This document shows positions 39,285 through 50,625 of a DNA stretch of 64,000 bases, piece after piece. How positions within the stretch are numbered: the stretch's first letter is position 1; every line of letters starts with the position of its first letter. The stretch is from Flavobacteria bacterium BAL38 (GTDB lineage: Bacteria > Bacteroidota > Bacteroidia > Flavobacteriales > Flavobacteriaceae). The DNA lies in assembly GCA_000169355.1 (NCBI GenBank), contig AAXX01000003.1:124001-188000 (forward strand). Direction: 5' to 3'. Below the pieces are notes generated by a model. The model had not been told where the DNA came from, ran no database searches, and saw nothing but the letters and a program-made list of their open reading frames with translations. The translations under genes were made by a program, and so were the position numbers.

Positions 39285-39755
39285 TTAGTTTCCAAACTGA
39301 TTTTCGTTGTCTTTAATATAATTTACAATAAGTGTAACCACATCTTCTTCAGTTTCATTGGTAAAGAAAAGTTCGTCTAAATCTTCCCAACCAGAAATTG
39401 TGTTTTCATCAGCTTTTTCTATGGCAGCAATACGATTTTCTAGGTTAGTATCGTATCCTTTTGGAAAAATTTTAACTGCATTTGAAATTAATTCAGCCGT
39501 TTTAATCGCTTTTATTTCTTGATAAGAAGTAATTATTTCTTCAACAAAATTTCCAGATTCTGAAGAAAAGAAGAATTCAAATCCGCCTTCTCCCATAGCA
39601 CCTTCAAAAATATCGATAAAAACAAATACTTTTTCTTCATCTGTTAATGATGAAAAGTCTTCAGTTTCTTCTTTTTTATCCCAAATTAATGTCCCAACAG
39701 CTTCAATGATGGCTACTTCGTCTTCTAGTTTTAAAATGTTGTTAATTTTGCTCAT
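39285..39755 (-). CDS. DMP19/DUF4375-like protein
   Basis: A 156-residue acidic protein. GEGGFEFFFSSESGNFVEEI (about 54-74) matches the EGGxxQFFxNSSG pattern of DMP19-like proteins, DNA-mimic or uncharacterised in other bacteria. Acidic residues are frequent, which would fit a DNA mimic but does not prove it. The convergent TerB-like gene abuts it with no space. Confidence 0.65.
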   Translation of the reverse strand: MSKINNILKLEDEVAIIEAVGTLIWDKKEETEDFSSLTDEEKVFVFIDIFEGAMGEGGFEFFFSSESGNFVEEIITSYQEIKAIKTAELISNAVKIFPKGYDTNLENRIAAIEKADENTISGWEDLDELFFTNETEEDVVTLIVNYIKDNENQFGN

Positions 39756-39790
39756 ATGTTTTTTATTACTGGTTTTAATTTTATCATCTT

Positions 39791-39943
39791 CGTCACTTCG
39801 AGTTTTTTTTATAAAATTGTCTGAACTATTTTATAAAAAATGTATCGAGAACTGTAGAAGAAAAATTCGTTTCTGTATTTCTCGATACAATTTTATATTC
39901 CAAAAACTAGGGTTTTTAAAACATAAAATCACTCGAAGTGACG
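39791..39943. repeat. Long nested palindrome (GTCACTTCGAGT family)
   Basis: Three nested inverted repeats fold into one long hairpin: CGTCACTTCGAGT with ACTCGAAGTGACG (39791-39803 and 39931-39943), ATAAAATTGT with ACAATTTTAT (39811-39820 and 39887-39896), and TGTATCGAGA with TCTCGATACA (39841-39850 and 39880-39889). The words recur in Flavobacterium intergenic DNA and suggest a palindromic repeat without coding capacity. Confidence 0.75.
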
Positions 39944-39964
39944 TTTCGTTTATTAGTCATTCAA

Positions 39965-41953
39965 TTACAATTTATCCTGCAATGCTTTTATATCATCGCG
40001 TAATTTGGCAGCTTGCATAAAGTCTAATTCTTTAGCGGCTTTTTCCATTAGTTTACGCATGTCTCTTATTTTCTTTTCTATTTCCGGTTTTGATAAATAC
40101 AAACTTTCTGGCTCTGCCGCTTTTAAAGCTTCTTTTTCAAAATAGCCTGTTGAAACAGAATTACCACTTAAAGCACTTCCTAAACTTTTGTTCAAAGCCT
40201 TTGGTTCTAATCCGTGTTTGGTGTTGTATTTAGTTTGTTTTTCTCTTCTGTAGGTGGTTTCGTCTATTGTTTTTTGCATGCTTTTGGTGATTTTATCGGC
40301 ATACATGATGGCTTTTCCGTTTACATTACGTGCAGCACGACCTACAGTTTGCGTTAATGAACGATGACTACGTAAAAAACCTTCTTTATCGGCATCTAAA
40401 ATAGCTACTAGTGAAACTTCAGGTAAATCCAAACCTTCACGCAATAAATTCACACCAATTAGCACATCAAATACACCTTTTCTTAAATCTTGCATGATTT
40501 CTACACGCTCTAATGTATCTACATCAGAATGAATATAACGACATCTAATAGCTACTTTGGTAAGGTATTTGGCCAATTCTTCTGCCATTCTTTTGGTTAA
40601 AGTAGTCACTAAAACGCGTTCGTCTGCTTCACATCGCAATTGAATTTCTTCAATTAAATCATCAATTTGATTAGCACTTGGTCGAATTTCTATAATGGGA
40701 TCTAATAAACCTGTAGGACGAATTACTTGTTCTACATAAACGCCTTCTGTTTTTTCTAATTCATAGTCGGCTGGCGTTGCCGATACATAAATTACTTGAT
40801 TTTGTAAAGCTTCAAATTCTTCAAACTTCAACGGACGATTGTCCATAGCAGCGGGCAATCTAAAACCATATTCTACTAAGTTTTCTTTTCTGCTTCTATC
40901 ACCTCCATACATGGCATGCACTTGCGAAATCGTAACGTGACTTTCATCCACCACCATTAAAAAATCATCTGGAAAATAATCTAATAAGCAGAAAGGTCTT
41001 GTTCCAGGTTCTCTTCCATCTAAATAACGCGAATAGTTTTCAATTCCTGAACAATAGCCTAATTCGCGAATCATTTCTAAGTCGAAATTAGTTCGTTCTT
41101 CCAATCGTTTGGCTTCTAAATGTTTTCCAATTTCTTTAAAATAATCGACTTGTTTTACTAAATCTTGTTGGATAGCCCAAATAGCATTTTGTAATACATC
41201 TGGCGAAGTCACAAACATATTTGCCGGATATATCGATAATTTTTCATAGCGTTCTAAAACCTGCGCTGTTCGAGCATCAAATGCTTCAATTTCTTCAATT
41301 TCGTCTCCAAAAAAGTGAATTCGGAAAGGTTCGTCGCCATAACTTGGAAAAATTTCCACTATATCGCCTTTAATTCTAAAATTTCCAGGATTGAAATCGG
41401 CTTCGGTTCTCGAATATAAACTTTGCACCAATTGATGTAATAATTTGGTTCGAGAAATTTGCTGACCAGTTTCTAAATTCACCACATTTTTCTGAAACTC
41501 AACGGGATTTCCTATTCCGTATAAACAAGATACAGAAGAAATTACGATAATATCTCTACGTCCCGAAAGTAGGGCAGAAGTAGTACTTAAACGCAATTTT
41601 TCTAATTCTTCGTTAATAGATAAATCTTTTTCAATATAGGTTCCTGTAACAGGAATAAAGGCTTCGGGTTGATAATAATCGTAATACGATACAAAATATT
41701 GTACCGAATTATTTGGGAAAAATTGCTTGAATTCCGAATATAATTGAGCCGCTAAAGTTTTATTATGTGCTAAAACTAAAGTAGGCTTTTGGACTTCCTG
41801 AACCACATTAGCAACCGTAAATGTTTTTCCAGAACCTGTAACACCAAGTAAAGTTTGATATTTTTCTCCGTTTACAATGCCTTTTGAAAGTTTTTCAATG
41901 GCTTGTGGTTGGTCACCTGTAGGTTTGTATTCTGAAACAACTTGGAATTTCAT
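39965..41953 (-). CDS. uvrB: UvrABC system protein B
   Basis: UvrB verifies damage in nucleotide excision repair and loads UvrC. The 662-residue protein has Walker A GVTGSGKT (37-44), the beta-hairpin with YYDYYQPEAF, the helicase box VVDESHVTI, VSATP, and motif VI QTVGRAARN. A UvrC-binding UVR helix pair is at the C-terminus (AAKELDFMQAAKLRDDI). Length is normal. The ATG abuts the stop codon of a toxin remnant, so its leader may be that remnant. Confidence 0.97.
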   Translation of the reverse strand: MKFQVVSEYKPTGDQPQAIEKLSKGIVNGEKYQTLLGVTGSGKTFTVANVVQEVQKPTLVLAHNKTLAAQLYSEFKQFFPNNSVQYFVSYYDYYQPEAFIPVTGTYIEKDLSINEELEKLRLSTTSALLSGRRDIIVISSVSCLYGIGNPVEFQKNVVNLETGQQISRTKLLHQLVQSLYSRTEADFNPGNFRIKGDIVEIFPSYGDEPFRIHFFGDEIEEIEAFDARTAQVLERYEKLSIYPANMFVTSPDVLQNAIWAIQQDLVKQVDYFKEIGKHLEAKRLEERTNFDLEMIRELGYCSGIENYSRYLDGREPGTRPFCLLDYFPDDFLMVVDESHVTISQVHAMYGGDRSRKENLVEYGFRLPAAMDNRPLKFEEFEALQNQVIYVSATPADYELEKTEGVYVEQVIRPTGLLDPIIEIRPSANQIDDLIEEIQLRCEADERVLVTTLTKRMAEELAKYLTKVAIRCRYIHSDVDTLERVEIMQDLRKGVFDVLIGVNLLREGLDLPEVSLVAILDADKEGFLRSHRSLTQTVGRAARNVNGKAIMYADKITKSMQKTIDETTYRREKQTKYNTKHGLEPKALNKSLGSALSGNSVSTGYFEKEALKAAEPESLYLSKPEIEKKIRDMRKLMEKAAKELDFMQAAKLRDDIKALQDKL

Positions 41954-42094
41954 TTAAAGCTTTAATTTTGATGGGTTTTGGCTGTTTTCCCAAACGGATA
42001 AAACAACAATGTGTTTTTGAAAAATTTCGTAGAAAAGATAATGATTGTCAACTAGTAAACCTCTAACACCGATTTTATTTGTTTTTTTGTTCAT
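41954..42094 (-). pseudogene. C-terminal remnant of a RelE/ParE-family toxin
   Basis: This 46-codon ORF (ATG at 42094, overlapping the antitoxin ORF) reads GVRGLLVDNHYLFYEIF, then HIVVLSVWENSQNP, the last beta-strands of RelE/ParE toxins (R-x-L-x-V-x-x-H-Y-x-x-x-Y-E and L-x-V-x-E-x-x-Q-N-P). Intact toxins are about 95 residues, so roughly the first half is missing. The stop abuts the uvrB start codon. It is probably non-functional. Confidence 0.7.
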
Positions 42095-42218
42095 TGGATA
42101 GCGACATAATTGGGTCAGTTTTAGATTCTATCAAAATAGGTAATTCCTCTAAAAACTTTTTATCGTTTATGCGGTCAATTTTAAATTTTAGAATATTTTT
42201 TAGTTCCAATGTATTCAT
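42075..42218 (-). pseudogene. N-terminal remnant of the cognate antitoxin
   Basis: A 47-codon ORF (MNTLELKNILKFKIDRIND at the start, LSNEQKNK at the end) resembles the N-terminal part of flavobacterial antitoxins of the MNTLELKxxLxxLIDxxxD type, usually about 70-80 residues. It ends where the toxin remnant begins, so an internal deletion appears to have removed the antitoxin C-terminus and the toxin N-terminus. It was too short for a standard ORF list. Confidence 0.6.
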
Positions 42219-42249
42219 AACAAAACATTTTACGAAGATACGAAAAAAG

Positions 42250-42912
42250 TTAATCCCAACATTCCATTAGCAATAAATCGCCTTCACTGTGTTCAATTGA
42301 AACAATGCCGTCTTCAGTTACATGATTGCTGCTTCCGGTACGATAACCGATAGTTAGTTCTTCGTTATTTAGTGTATAAAATAAGTTTTTTGTTGTAATT
42401 CCGCTTACTTTTCCAATCGGGATTAATGATAACACGGTGTTAGCGGTATACCATTTATTGTACGTTAAAGGGAGTAAAAAAACTTTTGAATAATCATCAA
42501 GTATAACAATTTTCAACTTATCTCGATAAGCTACTATATTCGTAATGTTGGTTATTGTGTGATCGGCACGTTTTCCGGTGGCCCAAACAACATTTACAGC
42601 TTTATGACCTTCTTCTATAAGGTAATCAAAAGCTTTTTCTAAATCTGTTTTATCTTGATTGGGTGTATGAACAATTTTTAAAGGATATTGTTTTTCTAAA
42701 TAATATTCAGGATTAAATTCACGATCAAAATCGCCTAATAAAACATCTACTTTTATGCCAAGTTCTAAAACGCGTTCAATTGCAGCATCTAAAACAATCA
42801 CTAATGGCGACCATTCTAGTAATTGTCCAATTAATTCTTCACTACAGGCTGCTCCATTAGCAATAATTAAAGCAGGTTCTTGATCGTCGCGAACAATATG
42901 ATGTGAAGACAT
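42250..42912 (-). CDS. Thiamine pyrophosphokinase
   Basis: The 220-residue enzyme transfers pyrophosphate from ATP to thiamine to make thiamine diphosphate. The ThiN-family marks are VLLGDFDREFNP (about 57-68), DKTDLEKAFDYLI (about 87-99) and TGKRADHTITN (about 112-122). The C-terminal beta-sandwich domain binds thiamine. The gene lies alone between the toxin-antitoxin scar and the DUF4249 gene. Confidence 0.93.
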   Translation of the reverse strand: MSSHHIVRDDQEPALIIANGAACSEELIGQLLEWSPLVIVLDAAIERVLELGIKVDVLLGDFDREFNPEYYLEKQYPLKIVHTPNQDKTDLEKAFDYLIEEGHKAVNVVWATGKRADHTITNITNIVAYRDKLKIVILDDYSKVFLLPLTYNKWYTANTVLSLIPIGKVSGITTKNLFYTLNNEELTIGYRTGSSNHVTEDGIVSIEHSEGDLLLMECWD

Positions 42913-42949
42913 TTAGTTTTAGAATTAAGGAGTACGAATTTATACAAAA

Positions 42950-43789
42950 TTATTCAACAATATAAATCATTGTGTCAGTTTCTGATAATCTAAAGAATCC
43001 TAAAGCGAAATTATTAAAATTAGTTTGATTAACGATATTACCTCTAACAGTTGCAGGTGGAGTTTGAAAAGGACTTCCTCCATTTCCTCCAGCAATACCT
43101 AATAAGATATTCATGTAATTGTAATAGGTTTCCGAAATTCCGTGGAGTGTAAATTGTAAAGTGTCATCGGTTTTCATGTCTTCATTAGTGTACAAGCCAA
43201 ACATTTGATTTCCTTGAAAAAAGCTATCATCTATAACATCATATTCTGGTAACGTTGTAAACGATGAATTATATTCTTCTAAATAAAAATTAGAAATTAA
43301 TCCATTGTCTTGATAAAAGAATTTTACCTCTTTTTCATTTCCGGTAAAGCCTCCATCTTCGGTTTGTTCCACATAATCAATGGTTGGAACTTCTATTAAT
43401 GCTTCTGTAGCCATATATATTTGACTGTCATGTATAACAGTTAAAGTGTAAGATTGTCTAATTTCTGGATTAAAATTTGTACAAACATATTCGCCTGTGC
43501 CTGGAATTTCATTGAAGTCATATTGAATTGCATTTCCATCAGTAATGTAAACAGTAGCTCCACTTACAGCAGGAATTGTTGAAGAATAAAAATCGGTAGT
43601 TGTGCTTAATTTTATGGTTTGCTCATTTCCTAGCGTTCCTTTTTGCCATTTTATAGAAGCATCAATTACTAATCTTGGTGCTGCGGTTGGTAAGTCAATC
43701 TCAACGACATCCTCACAACTAATAAATGTAAATGAAGTTATGAATGTGATAAGGAATAACGATACTATTTTTAATAATTTATTTGTCAT
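42950..43789 (-). CDS. DUF4249 lipoprotein
   Basis: A 279-residue lipoprotein (FISCEDV, lipobox Cys near 25) with a beta-rich domain of the DUF4249 type. In Bacteroidetes DUF4249 genes follow TonB-dependent receptor genes, as here, where the spacing is 2 nt. The role is probably a surface partner of the receptor, by analogy with SusD, though the substrate is unknown. Confidence 0.88.
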   Translation of the reverse strand: MTNKLLKIVSLFLITFITSFTFISCEDVVEIDLPTAAPRLVIDASIKWQKGTLGNEQTIKLSTTTDFYSSTIPAVSGATVYITDGNAIQYDFNEIPGTGEYVCTNFNPEIRQSYTLTVIHDSQIYMATEALIEVPTIDYVEQTEDGGFTGNEKEVKFFYQDNGLISNFYLEEYNSSFTTLPEYDVIDDSFFQGNQMFGLYTNEDMKTDDTLQFTLHGISETYYNYMNILLGIAGGNGGSPFQTPPATVRGNIVNQTNFNNFALGFFRLSETDTMIYIVE

Positions 43790-43791
43790 AA

Positions 43792-46161
43792 CTAAAATTT
43801 AAAATTATAGGTTACACTTGGTACGATACCAAAAATAGACAATCGAACCGCTTCGTTATTTCCAGAGTCTTGATTTTGTCTAAAACTAATTGAAGCAGCA
43901 TTTTTCCTGCTGTATACATTGTAAATTCCAAAAACCCATTCACCATGCCAGTTTCTGGTTTTATTTTTTTCAGGAACTAAAGTTGCCGATATATCTAAAC
44001 GATGGTAAGTTGGTAATCGGTTTTCATTACGTAATCCATATGTAGGAACGCTAATTCCTTGATATTGATATTGTCCATTTGGATACGTAACTGGTTGTCC
44101 AGACTGAAGTGAAAAAATGCTACTAAAACTCCATTTTTCATTTAGTTTATACATGCTAGTAATAGCAATATTGTGTAGTTTATCCCAACCTGTTTTATAC
44201 CATTCTCCATTATTGATTCCGGTTTCCACGGCTGTTCTTCCTGGTGTTCTTTGTTCGGAACGAGAAAGAGTATAGGAAATCCATCCATTAAGTTTTCCAT
44301 TATTTTTACGAGCTAAAATTTCTAAACCATACGCTCTAGCTTCTCCTTTTAAAACTACTTGCTCAATATCGTCATTTGCAATTAAATCGGCACCGTCTAT
44401 ATAATCAAGTCTGTTTTTAAGTTTTTTAAAGAAAGTTTCAACTTCAAGTGTGTAATCATCATTTTGGAAGTTTTTAAAATAACCAAATGCCACTTGATCT
44501 AAAATTTGAGGTTTTAAATAATCATCACTTGGAGCCCAAACATCTAGTGGTGTTGGAGATTGGGTGTTAGAAATTAAATGCAAATATTGCGACATTCTGT
44601 TATAACTTGCTTTAATTGAACTGCTTTCGTTTAAAGTGTATGCAATTGAAACACGAGGTTCTAGATTGCCAAATTGTGCAATTGTTTTGTTTTTTCCAAA
44701 ATATTCTGAGCCTATAGGAGTAGCTTTTTCATAAATTTGAAAATCTTCATTATAAACAACCGCCTGATTATTTGCATATAAATTAATTTCTTCGTCTCCT
44801 AAGCGATAAAATTTACTGTAACGTAAACCATAATTAATGGCTAATTTATCTGTAATTTGCTGCTCAACATCAATATATACAGAAGGTTCAAATGCATATT
44901 TTTTAGCCAATTGATCAGGGTTAATTCCCGAAGTATCATTTGTTGGTTCAATTTTTCCAGGATTAAAATCATGATAAATAGCATTGGCACCATAAAATAA
45001 TTTTACTTTATCTGAAAGGTAATGCTTAAAATCATATTTTAAGTTGTAATTTTTAATTCCGCTATCCCAATTAAATCCTATGAAATCTAATGTTAATCCA
45101 TAGTAATAATCACTATATATTAAAGATAGGTTTGAGAAAAGTTTATTTGAAAATAAATGATTCCATCTTAGATTAAATACCGAATTTCCATACGTATTTA
45201 CAAAACTTTCATTTAAACTAAAAACATCTCTTCCGAAATATCCAGAAGCATATAAGTTGTTGTTTTCATTAAGTTTATAACTTAATTTGGTGTTTAAATC
45301 ATAAAAATAAGCCGAATTTTTATTATCGGTAAGTTTTAAAAACAAATGCGCATAAGAACTTCTTCCTGCAAACAAGAACGATCCTTTGTTTTTTACAATT
45401 GGTCCTTCAACTAATAATCTACTTGAAATAATACCAATACCTCCATTCATATGAAAATCAGTATTATTCCCGTCTTTTTGATAAATTTCTAATACAGAAG
45501 CAACTCGACCTCCAAAACGAGATGGGATGCCACCTTTGTAGAGTTTAAGATCTTTAATTGCATCGGTGTTAAATACAGAAAAGAAACCAAATAAATGCGA
45601 TGTATTGTATATCGTAGCTTCGTCAAGTAAAACTAAATTTTGATCTGCAGAACCGCCACGAACATTAAATCCAGATTGCCCTTCTCCGGCATTTGTAACA
45701 CCAGGTAATGTTAAAATCGATTTTATAACATCCGTTTCTCCTAGAATTGCAGGCATTTGTTTGATGGTGTTAATAGAAAGTTTGTTAACACTCATTTCTG
45801 GTTTTTTTATGTTCGTTCTGTATATGTTTTTTGTTATTACAACTTCTTTTAGTTCTTGATTACTTTCTTTTAAACTAAAGTTCTTTTTTACATTTTGATT
45901 GATTTCTATTTTTTCTAAAATAGTTTCAAATCCTACATAACTTACTTGAACTGTATAATTACCTTGAGGTACAGAAATAGAATAGAAGCCATACTCGTTA
46001 GTATAAGTTCCTATATTAAGTTCAGAAATGTAGACAGAGACTCCAATTAAAGTTTCGTTATTGTTGGTATCTGAAGCAACTCCACTTAAAATTACTTTTT
46101 CTTGTCCAAATCCTAATAGCGAAAAAAAGAATAAACACCAGTAAAGTTTTTGTTTTAGCAT
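43792..46161 (-). CDS. TonB-dependent receptor with N-terminal carboxypeptidase-D-like domain
   Basis: I start at the ATG at 46161 (signal peptide to about FGQ); an in-frame start at 46197 adds 12 unlikely residues. The 789-residue protein has a CarboxypepD_reg-like beta domain (about 22-100, LSGVASDTNNNETLIGVSVY), then a plug (about 120-240, SGFNVRGGSADQNLVLLDEA) and a large barrel ending in PSVTYNFKF. Its substrate is not known. The DUF4249 lipoprotein follows 2 nt later. Confidence 0.92.
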   Translation of the reverse strand: MLKQKLYWCLFFFSLLGFGQEKVILSGVASDTNNNETLIGVSVYISELNIGTYTNEYGFYSISVPQGNYTVQVSYVGFETILEKIEINQNVKKNFSLKESNQELKEVVITKNIYRTNIKKPEMSVNKLSINTIKQMPAILGETDVIKSILTLPGVTNAGEGQSGFNVRGGSADQNLVLLDEATIYNTSHLFGFFSVFNTDAIKDLKLYKGGIPSRFGGRVASVLEIYQKDGNNTDFHMNGGIGIISSRLLVEGPIVKNKGSFLFAGRSSYAHLFLKLTDNKNSAYFYDLNTKLSYKLNENNNLYASGYFGRDVFSLNESFVNTYGNSVFNLRWNHLFSNKLFSNLSLIYSDYYYGLTLDFIGFNWDSGIKNYNLKYDFKHYLSDKVKLFYGANAIYHDFNPGKIEPTNDTSGINPDQLAKKYAFEPSVYIDVEQQITDKLAINYGLRYSKFYRLGDEEINLYANNQAVVYNEDFQIYEKATPIGSEYFGKNKTIAQFGNLEPRVSIAYTLNESSSIKASYNRMSQYLHLISNTQSPTPLDVWAPSDDYLKPQILDQVAFGYFKNFQNDDYTLEVETFFKKLKNRLDYIDGADLIANDDIEQVVLKGEARAYGLEILARKNNGKLNGWISYTLSRSEQRTPGRTAVETGINNGEWYKTGWDKLHNIAITSMYKLNEKWSFSSIFSLQSGQPVTYPNGQYQYQGISVPTYGLRNENRLPTYHRLDISATLVPEKNKTRNWHGEWVFGIYNVYSRKNAASISFRQNQDSGNNEAVRLSIFGIVPSVTYNFKF

Positions 46162-46287
46162 TATTTTTTGGTATAGATTTTGTAATACAAATTTCACAAA
46201 AAATATAAGTAAAAGTTTAAAACATATGTTAATTTATAATTAAAAATCAATTATTGTTTTAATTTTACAACTTTCAAAAGATTATTA

Positions 46288-46950
46288 ATGAAATTTAAAT
46301 TATTTGCATTCCTTTTTCTTTTTCAATTTGTGTCGGTAATGGCACAAAAGGATAATCCTTTTAAAAATTCTAAATTGAAGTTGAATTGGGATGAACCTGC
46401 AAAAGTAGACACGGAATCCAAAACTATAACCTTACCCTATAAAAGTATTTTTGATAAAAATGATGATTATTTAAAAAGATATTCAATTTTGAATCAGAAG
46501 AAAGGTGAGGAAAGTGTAATGATTAAAAAGTCAGAATTTAAAAATCCTGGTGAGGAAGTTCAAAAAAGATTGAATAAAGAAGTTCAAAAAGGAAGTTGGG
46601 AAGATGTTTTTTTTGGAAGATTTAAAGTAACTTCTCCGGTTTTAAAAATAATGACAAGAGATCACATGGATCCTGACGGAGATAAAATAAGAATAATACT
46701 TAATGGAATAGTTGCCTTTAATGTGATTTATTTAGAGTCTAATTTTAAAACAAGTTACATTGAATTAAGAGAAGGAGAAAATAACATCGATATTTTGGCT
46801 TTAAACCAAGGTTTAGCAGGGCCTAATACGGCTACTTTTGCTATTTATGATGAAAACGACAATTTGATAACAACAAATGATTGGAATCTAAATACGGGAG
46901 TATCTGCAAAATTTACTATAGAATATATTAAACCTATGGATAAAAAATAA
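46288..46950 (+). CDS. Secreted protein of unknown function
   Basis: A 220-residue protein with a signal peptide (about 1-19, VMAQ). The C-terminal part contains VTSPVLKIMTRDHMDPDGDK and ILALNQGLAGPNTATFAIYD, which suggests a beta-sandwich. No family is recognised. It is transcribed alone and divergent from the TonB receptor. Confidence 0.7.
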   Translation: MKFKLFAFLFLFQFVSVMAQKDNPFKNSKLKLNWDEPAKVDTESKTITLPYKSIFDKNDDYLKRYSILNQKKGEESVMIKKSEFKNPGEEVQKRLNKEVQKGSWEDVFFGRFKVTSPVLKIMTRDHMDPDGDKIRIILNGIVAFNVIYLESNFKTSYIELREGENNIDILALNQGLAGPNTATFAIYDENDNLITTNDWNLNTGVSAKFTIEYIKPMDKK

Positions 46951-46980
46951 AATAAGCGACCAATATTGGTCGCTTATTTT
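46949..46980. terminator. 32-bp perfect palindrome, bidirectional terminator
   Basis: AAAATAAGCGACCAAT and its reverse complement are adjacent with no spacer, flanked by A- and T-runs on both sides. It ends the secreted-protein gene on the plus strand and icd on the minus strand. Confidence 0.9.
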
Positions 46981-47003
46981 ATTTTTATACTTCTTACTAA
47001 GAT

Positions 47004-49238
<2,235 letters not shown>

Positions 49239-49268
49239 TTATGTTTGAATATAATTTGTTAAATCTGC

Positions 49269-49276
49269 CAAATATA
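49269..49276 (-). promoter_or_regulatory. -7 element of icd
   Basis: TATATTTG on the minus strand (complement of CAAATATA) about 43 nt before the ATG. No TTG at the expected spacing was found, so confidence is moderate. Confidence 0.45.
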
Positions 49277-49332
49277 AGAATTTTGAGAGAAATAATTTGG
49301 GATAAATGCTTAAATCTTGCATAAAGTTCAAT

Positions 49333-49362
49333 AAAAAAGCCACAACATTGTTGTGGCTTTTT
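49333..49362 (-). terminator. Terminator of rplS
   Basis: AAAAGCCACAAC and GTTGTGGCTTTT pair around ATT; T-runs follow on both strands. Confidence 0.88.
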
Positions 49363-49381
49363 ATGATTGAGAAAGTACAAA

Positions 49382-49738
49382 TTAGTTTTTGTATCTTCTT
49401 TCTTTGATTTTTGCTTTTTTACCTGTAAGATCTCTAAAGTAGTAGATACGAGCTCTACGAACTTTACCTCTTTGGTTCACTTCAACTTTTTGTAAAGCAG
49501 GTAAGTTTACTGGGAAGATACGCTCAACACCAACAGAACCTGACATTTTACGAATGGTAAAAGTTTCAGTTGCTCCAGTACCTCTTCTTTGGATTACAAC
49601 TCCTTTGAAGAACTGAGTTCTAGTTTTTTCACCCTCTTTAATTTCGTAGTAAACAGTGATAGTATCACCAGCTCCGAATGCAGGGAAATCTTTTTTTGTA
49701 ACAAATTCGCTATTAACGAAATCAACTAAATTTGACAT
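49382..49738 (-). CDS. rplS: 50S ribosomal protein L19
   Basis: L19 lies at the interface of the 30S and 50S subunits. The 118-residue protein has FPAFGAGDTITVYYEIKEGE (19-38), VVIQRRGTGATETFTIRK and the basic C-terminus RARIYYFRDLTGKKAKIKER. It lies downstream of trmD in the same direction, the usual bacterial order, but has its own promoter. Confidence 0.97.
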   Translation of the reverse strand: MSNLVDFVNSEFVTKKDFPAFGAGDTITVYYEIKEGEKTRTQFFKGVVIQRRGTGATETFTIRKMSGSVGVERIFPVNLPALQKVEVNQRGKVRRARIYYFRDLTGKKAKIKERRYKN

Positions 49739-49810
49739 AGTCTTTAATTATAATAGTTTGATTCAAAGCAACATACACGTCTATCGCCAGAGGTTGATTC
49801 AAAGTGGGTG

Positions 49811-49840
49811 CAAAATTACAAATTTATTTTATATATACAA
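49811..49840 (-). promoter_or_regulatory. Promoter of rplS
   Basis: On the minus strand TTG, a 19-nt spacer and TAATTTTG match the consensus, and the next bases CACCCAC resemble the start region of the two rRNA promoters. Confidence 0.75.
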
Positions 49841-49851
49841 CTTTTTTCTCA

Positions 49852-49932
49852 GTTTTTAGTTTCAGTTTTCAGAACTATTTTTTAAATTAAATAGCGACTG
49901 CCAACTGCTACTGAGCACTGAACATTGCGACT
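49852..49932. repeat. ACTG-type repeat array between trmD and rplS
   Basis: CAGTTTTTAGTTTCAGTTTTC, then GCGACTGCCAACTGC, TACTGAGCACTGAACATTGC; a run of CAGT/ACTG words that overlaps the trmD stop codon. Similar arrays lie at 277-341, 5697-5732, 59768-59800 and 62809-62846. Confidence 0.7.
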
Positions 49933-50608
49933 AATCCTGCAGTAAATCAGGTCTTCTGTTCTTGGTATGTTCGTACGCCATGTCTTCACGCCATTTTTCA
50001 ATTTTAGCAAAATTTCCGCTCAATAAGACTTCAGGAACTTTTAATCCGTTATAGTCGGCTGGGCGTGTATAAATAGGAGGTGATAATAAATTGTCTTGAA
50101 AACTATCTGTTAAAGCCGAAGTTTCATCACTCAAAACCCCAGGAATCAATCGGATAATCGCATCGCAAAACACAATAGCTCCAATTTCGCCACCACTCAA
50201 TACATAATCACCAATCGAGATTTCGCGTGTAATATGCATATCACGAACACGTTGGTCAACACCTTTGTAATGTCCGCACAAAATCATAATGTTTTCGTAC
50301 ATCGAAATGGAATTTGCCATTTTTTGGTTCAAGGTTTCCCCATCTGGCGTCATGTAGATGATTTCGTCGTATGTTCTTTCGCTTTTTAGTTTCGAAATAC
50401 AAGTGTCAATTGGTTGAACAGACATCACCATACCTGCTCCGCCACCAAACTGATAATCGTCTACACTCCTTTGTTTGTTAGTAGTGTAGTCTCTTAAATT
50501 ATGAAAATGAACTTCGACCAAACCTTTTTCAATGGCACGTTTCATAATAGAAGCCTCAAACGGACTTCGCATTAATTCGGGTAAAACTGTAATAATATCA
50601 ATTCGCAT
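49931..50608 (-). CDS. trmD: tRNA (guanine-37-N1)-methyltransferase
   Basis: TrmD methylates G37 next to the anticodon and prevents +1 frameshifting. The 225-residue SPOUT-fold protein has [15 protein letters not shown] (52-66), the trefoil-knot segments [14 protein letters not shown] and [20 protein letters not shown], and the C-terminal dimer segment. The ATG at 50608 gives [12 protein letters not shown], the standard start. It follows the methyltransferase gene by 17 nt. Confidence 0.97.
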   Translation of the reverse strand: MRIDIITVLPELMRSPFEASIMKRAIEKGLVEVHFHNLRDYTTNKQRSVDDYQFGGGAGMVMSVQPIDTCISKLKSERTYDEIIYMTPDGETLNQKMANSISMYENIMILCGHYKGVDQRVRDMHITREISIGDYVLSGGEIGAIVFCDAIIRLIPGVLSDETSALTDSFQDNLLSPPIYTRPADYNGLKVPEVLLSGNFAKIEKWREDMAYEHTKNRRPDLLQD

Positions 50609-50625
50609 GGTGCAAAGATAATAGA

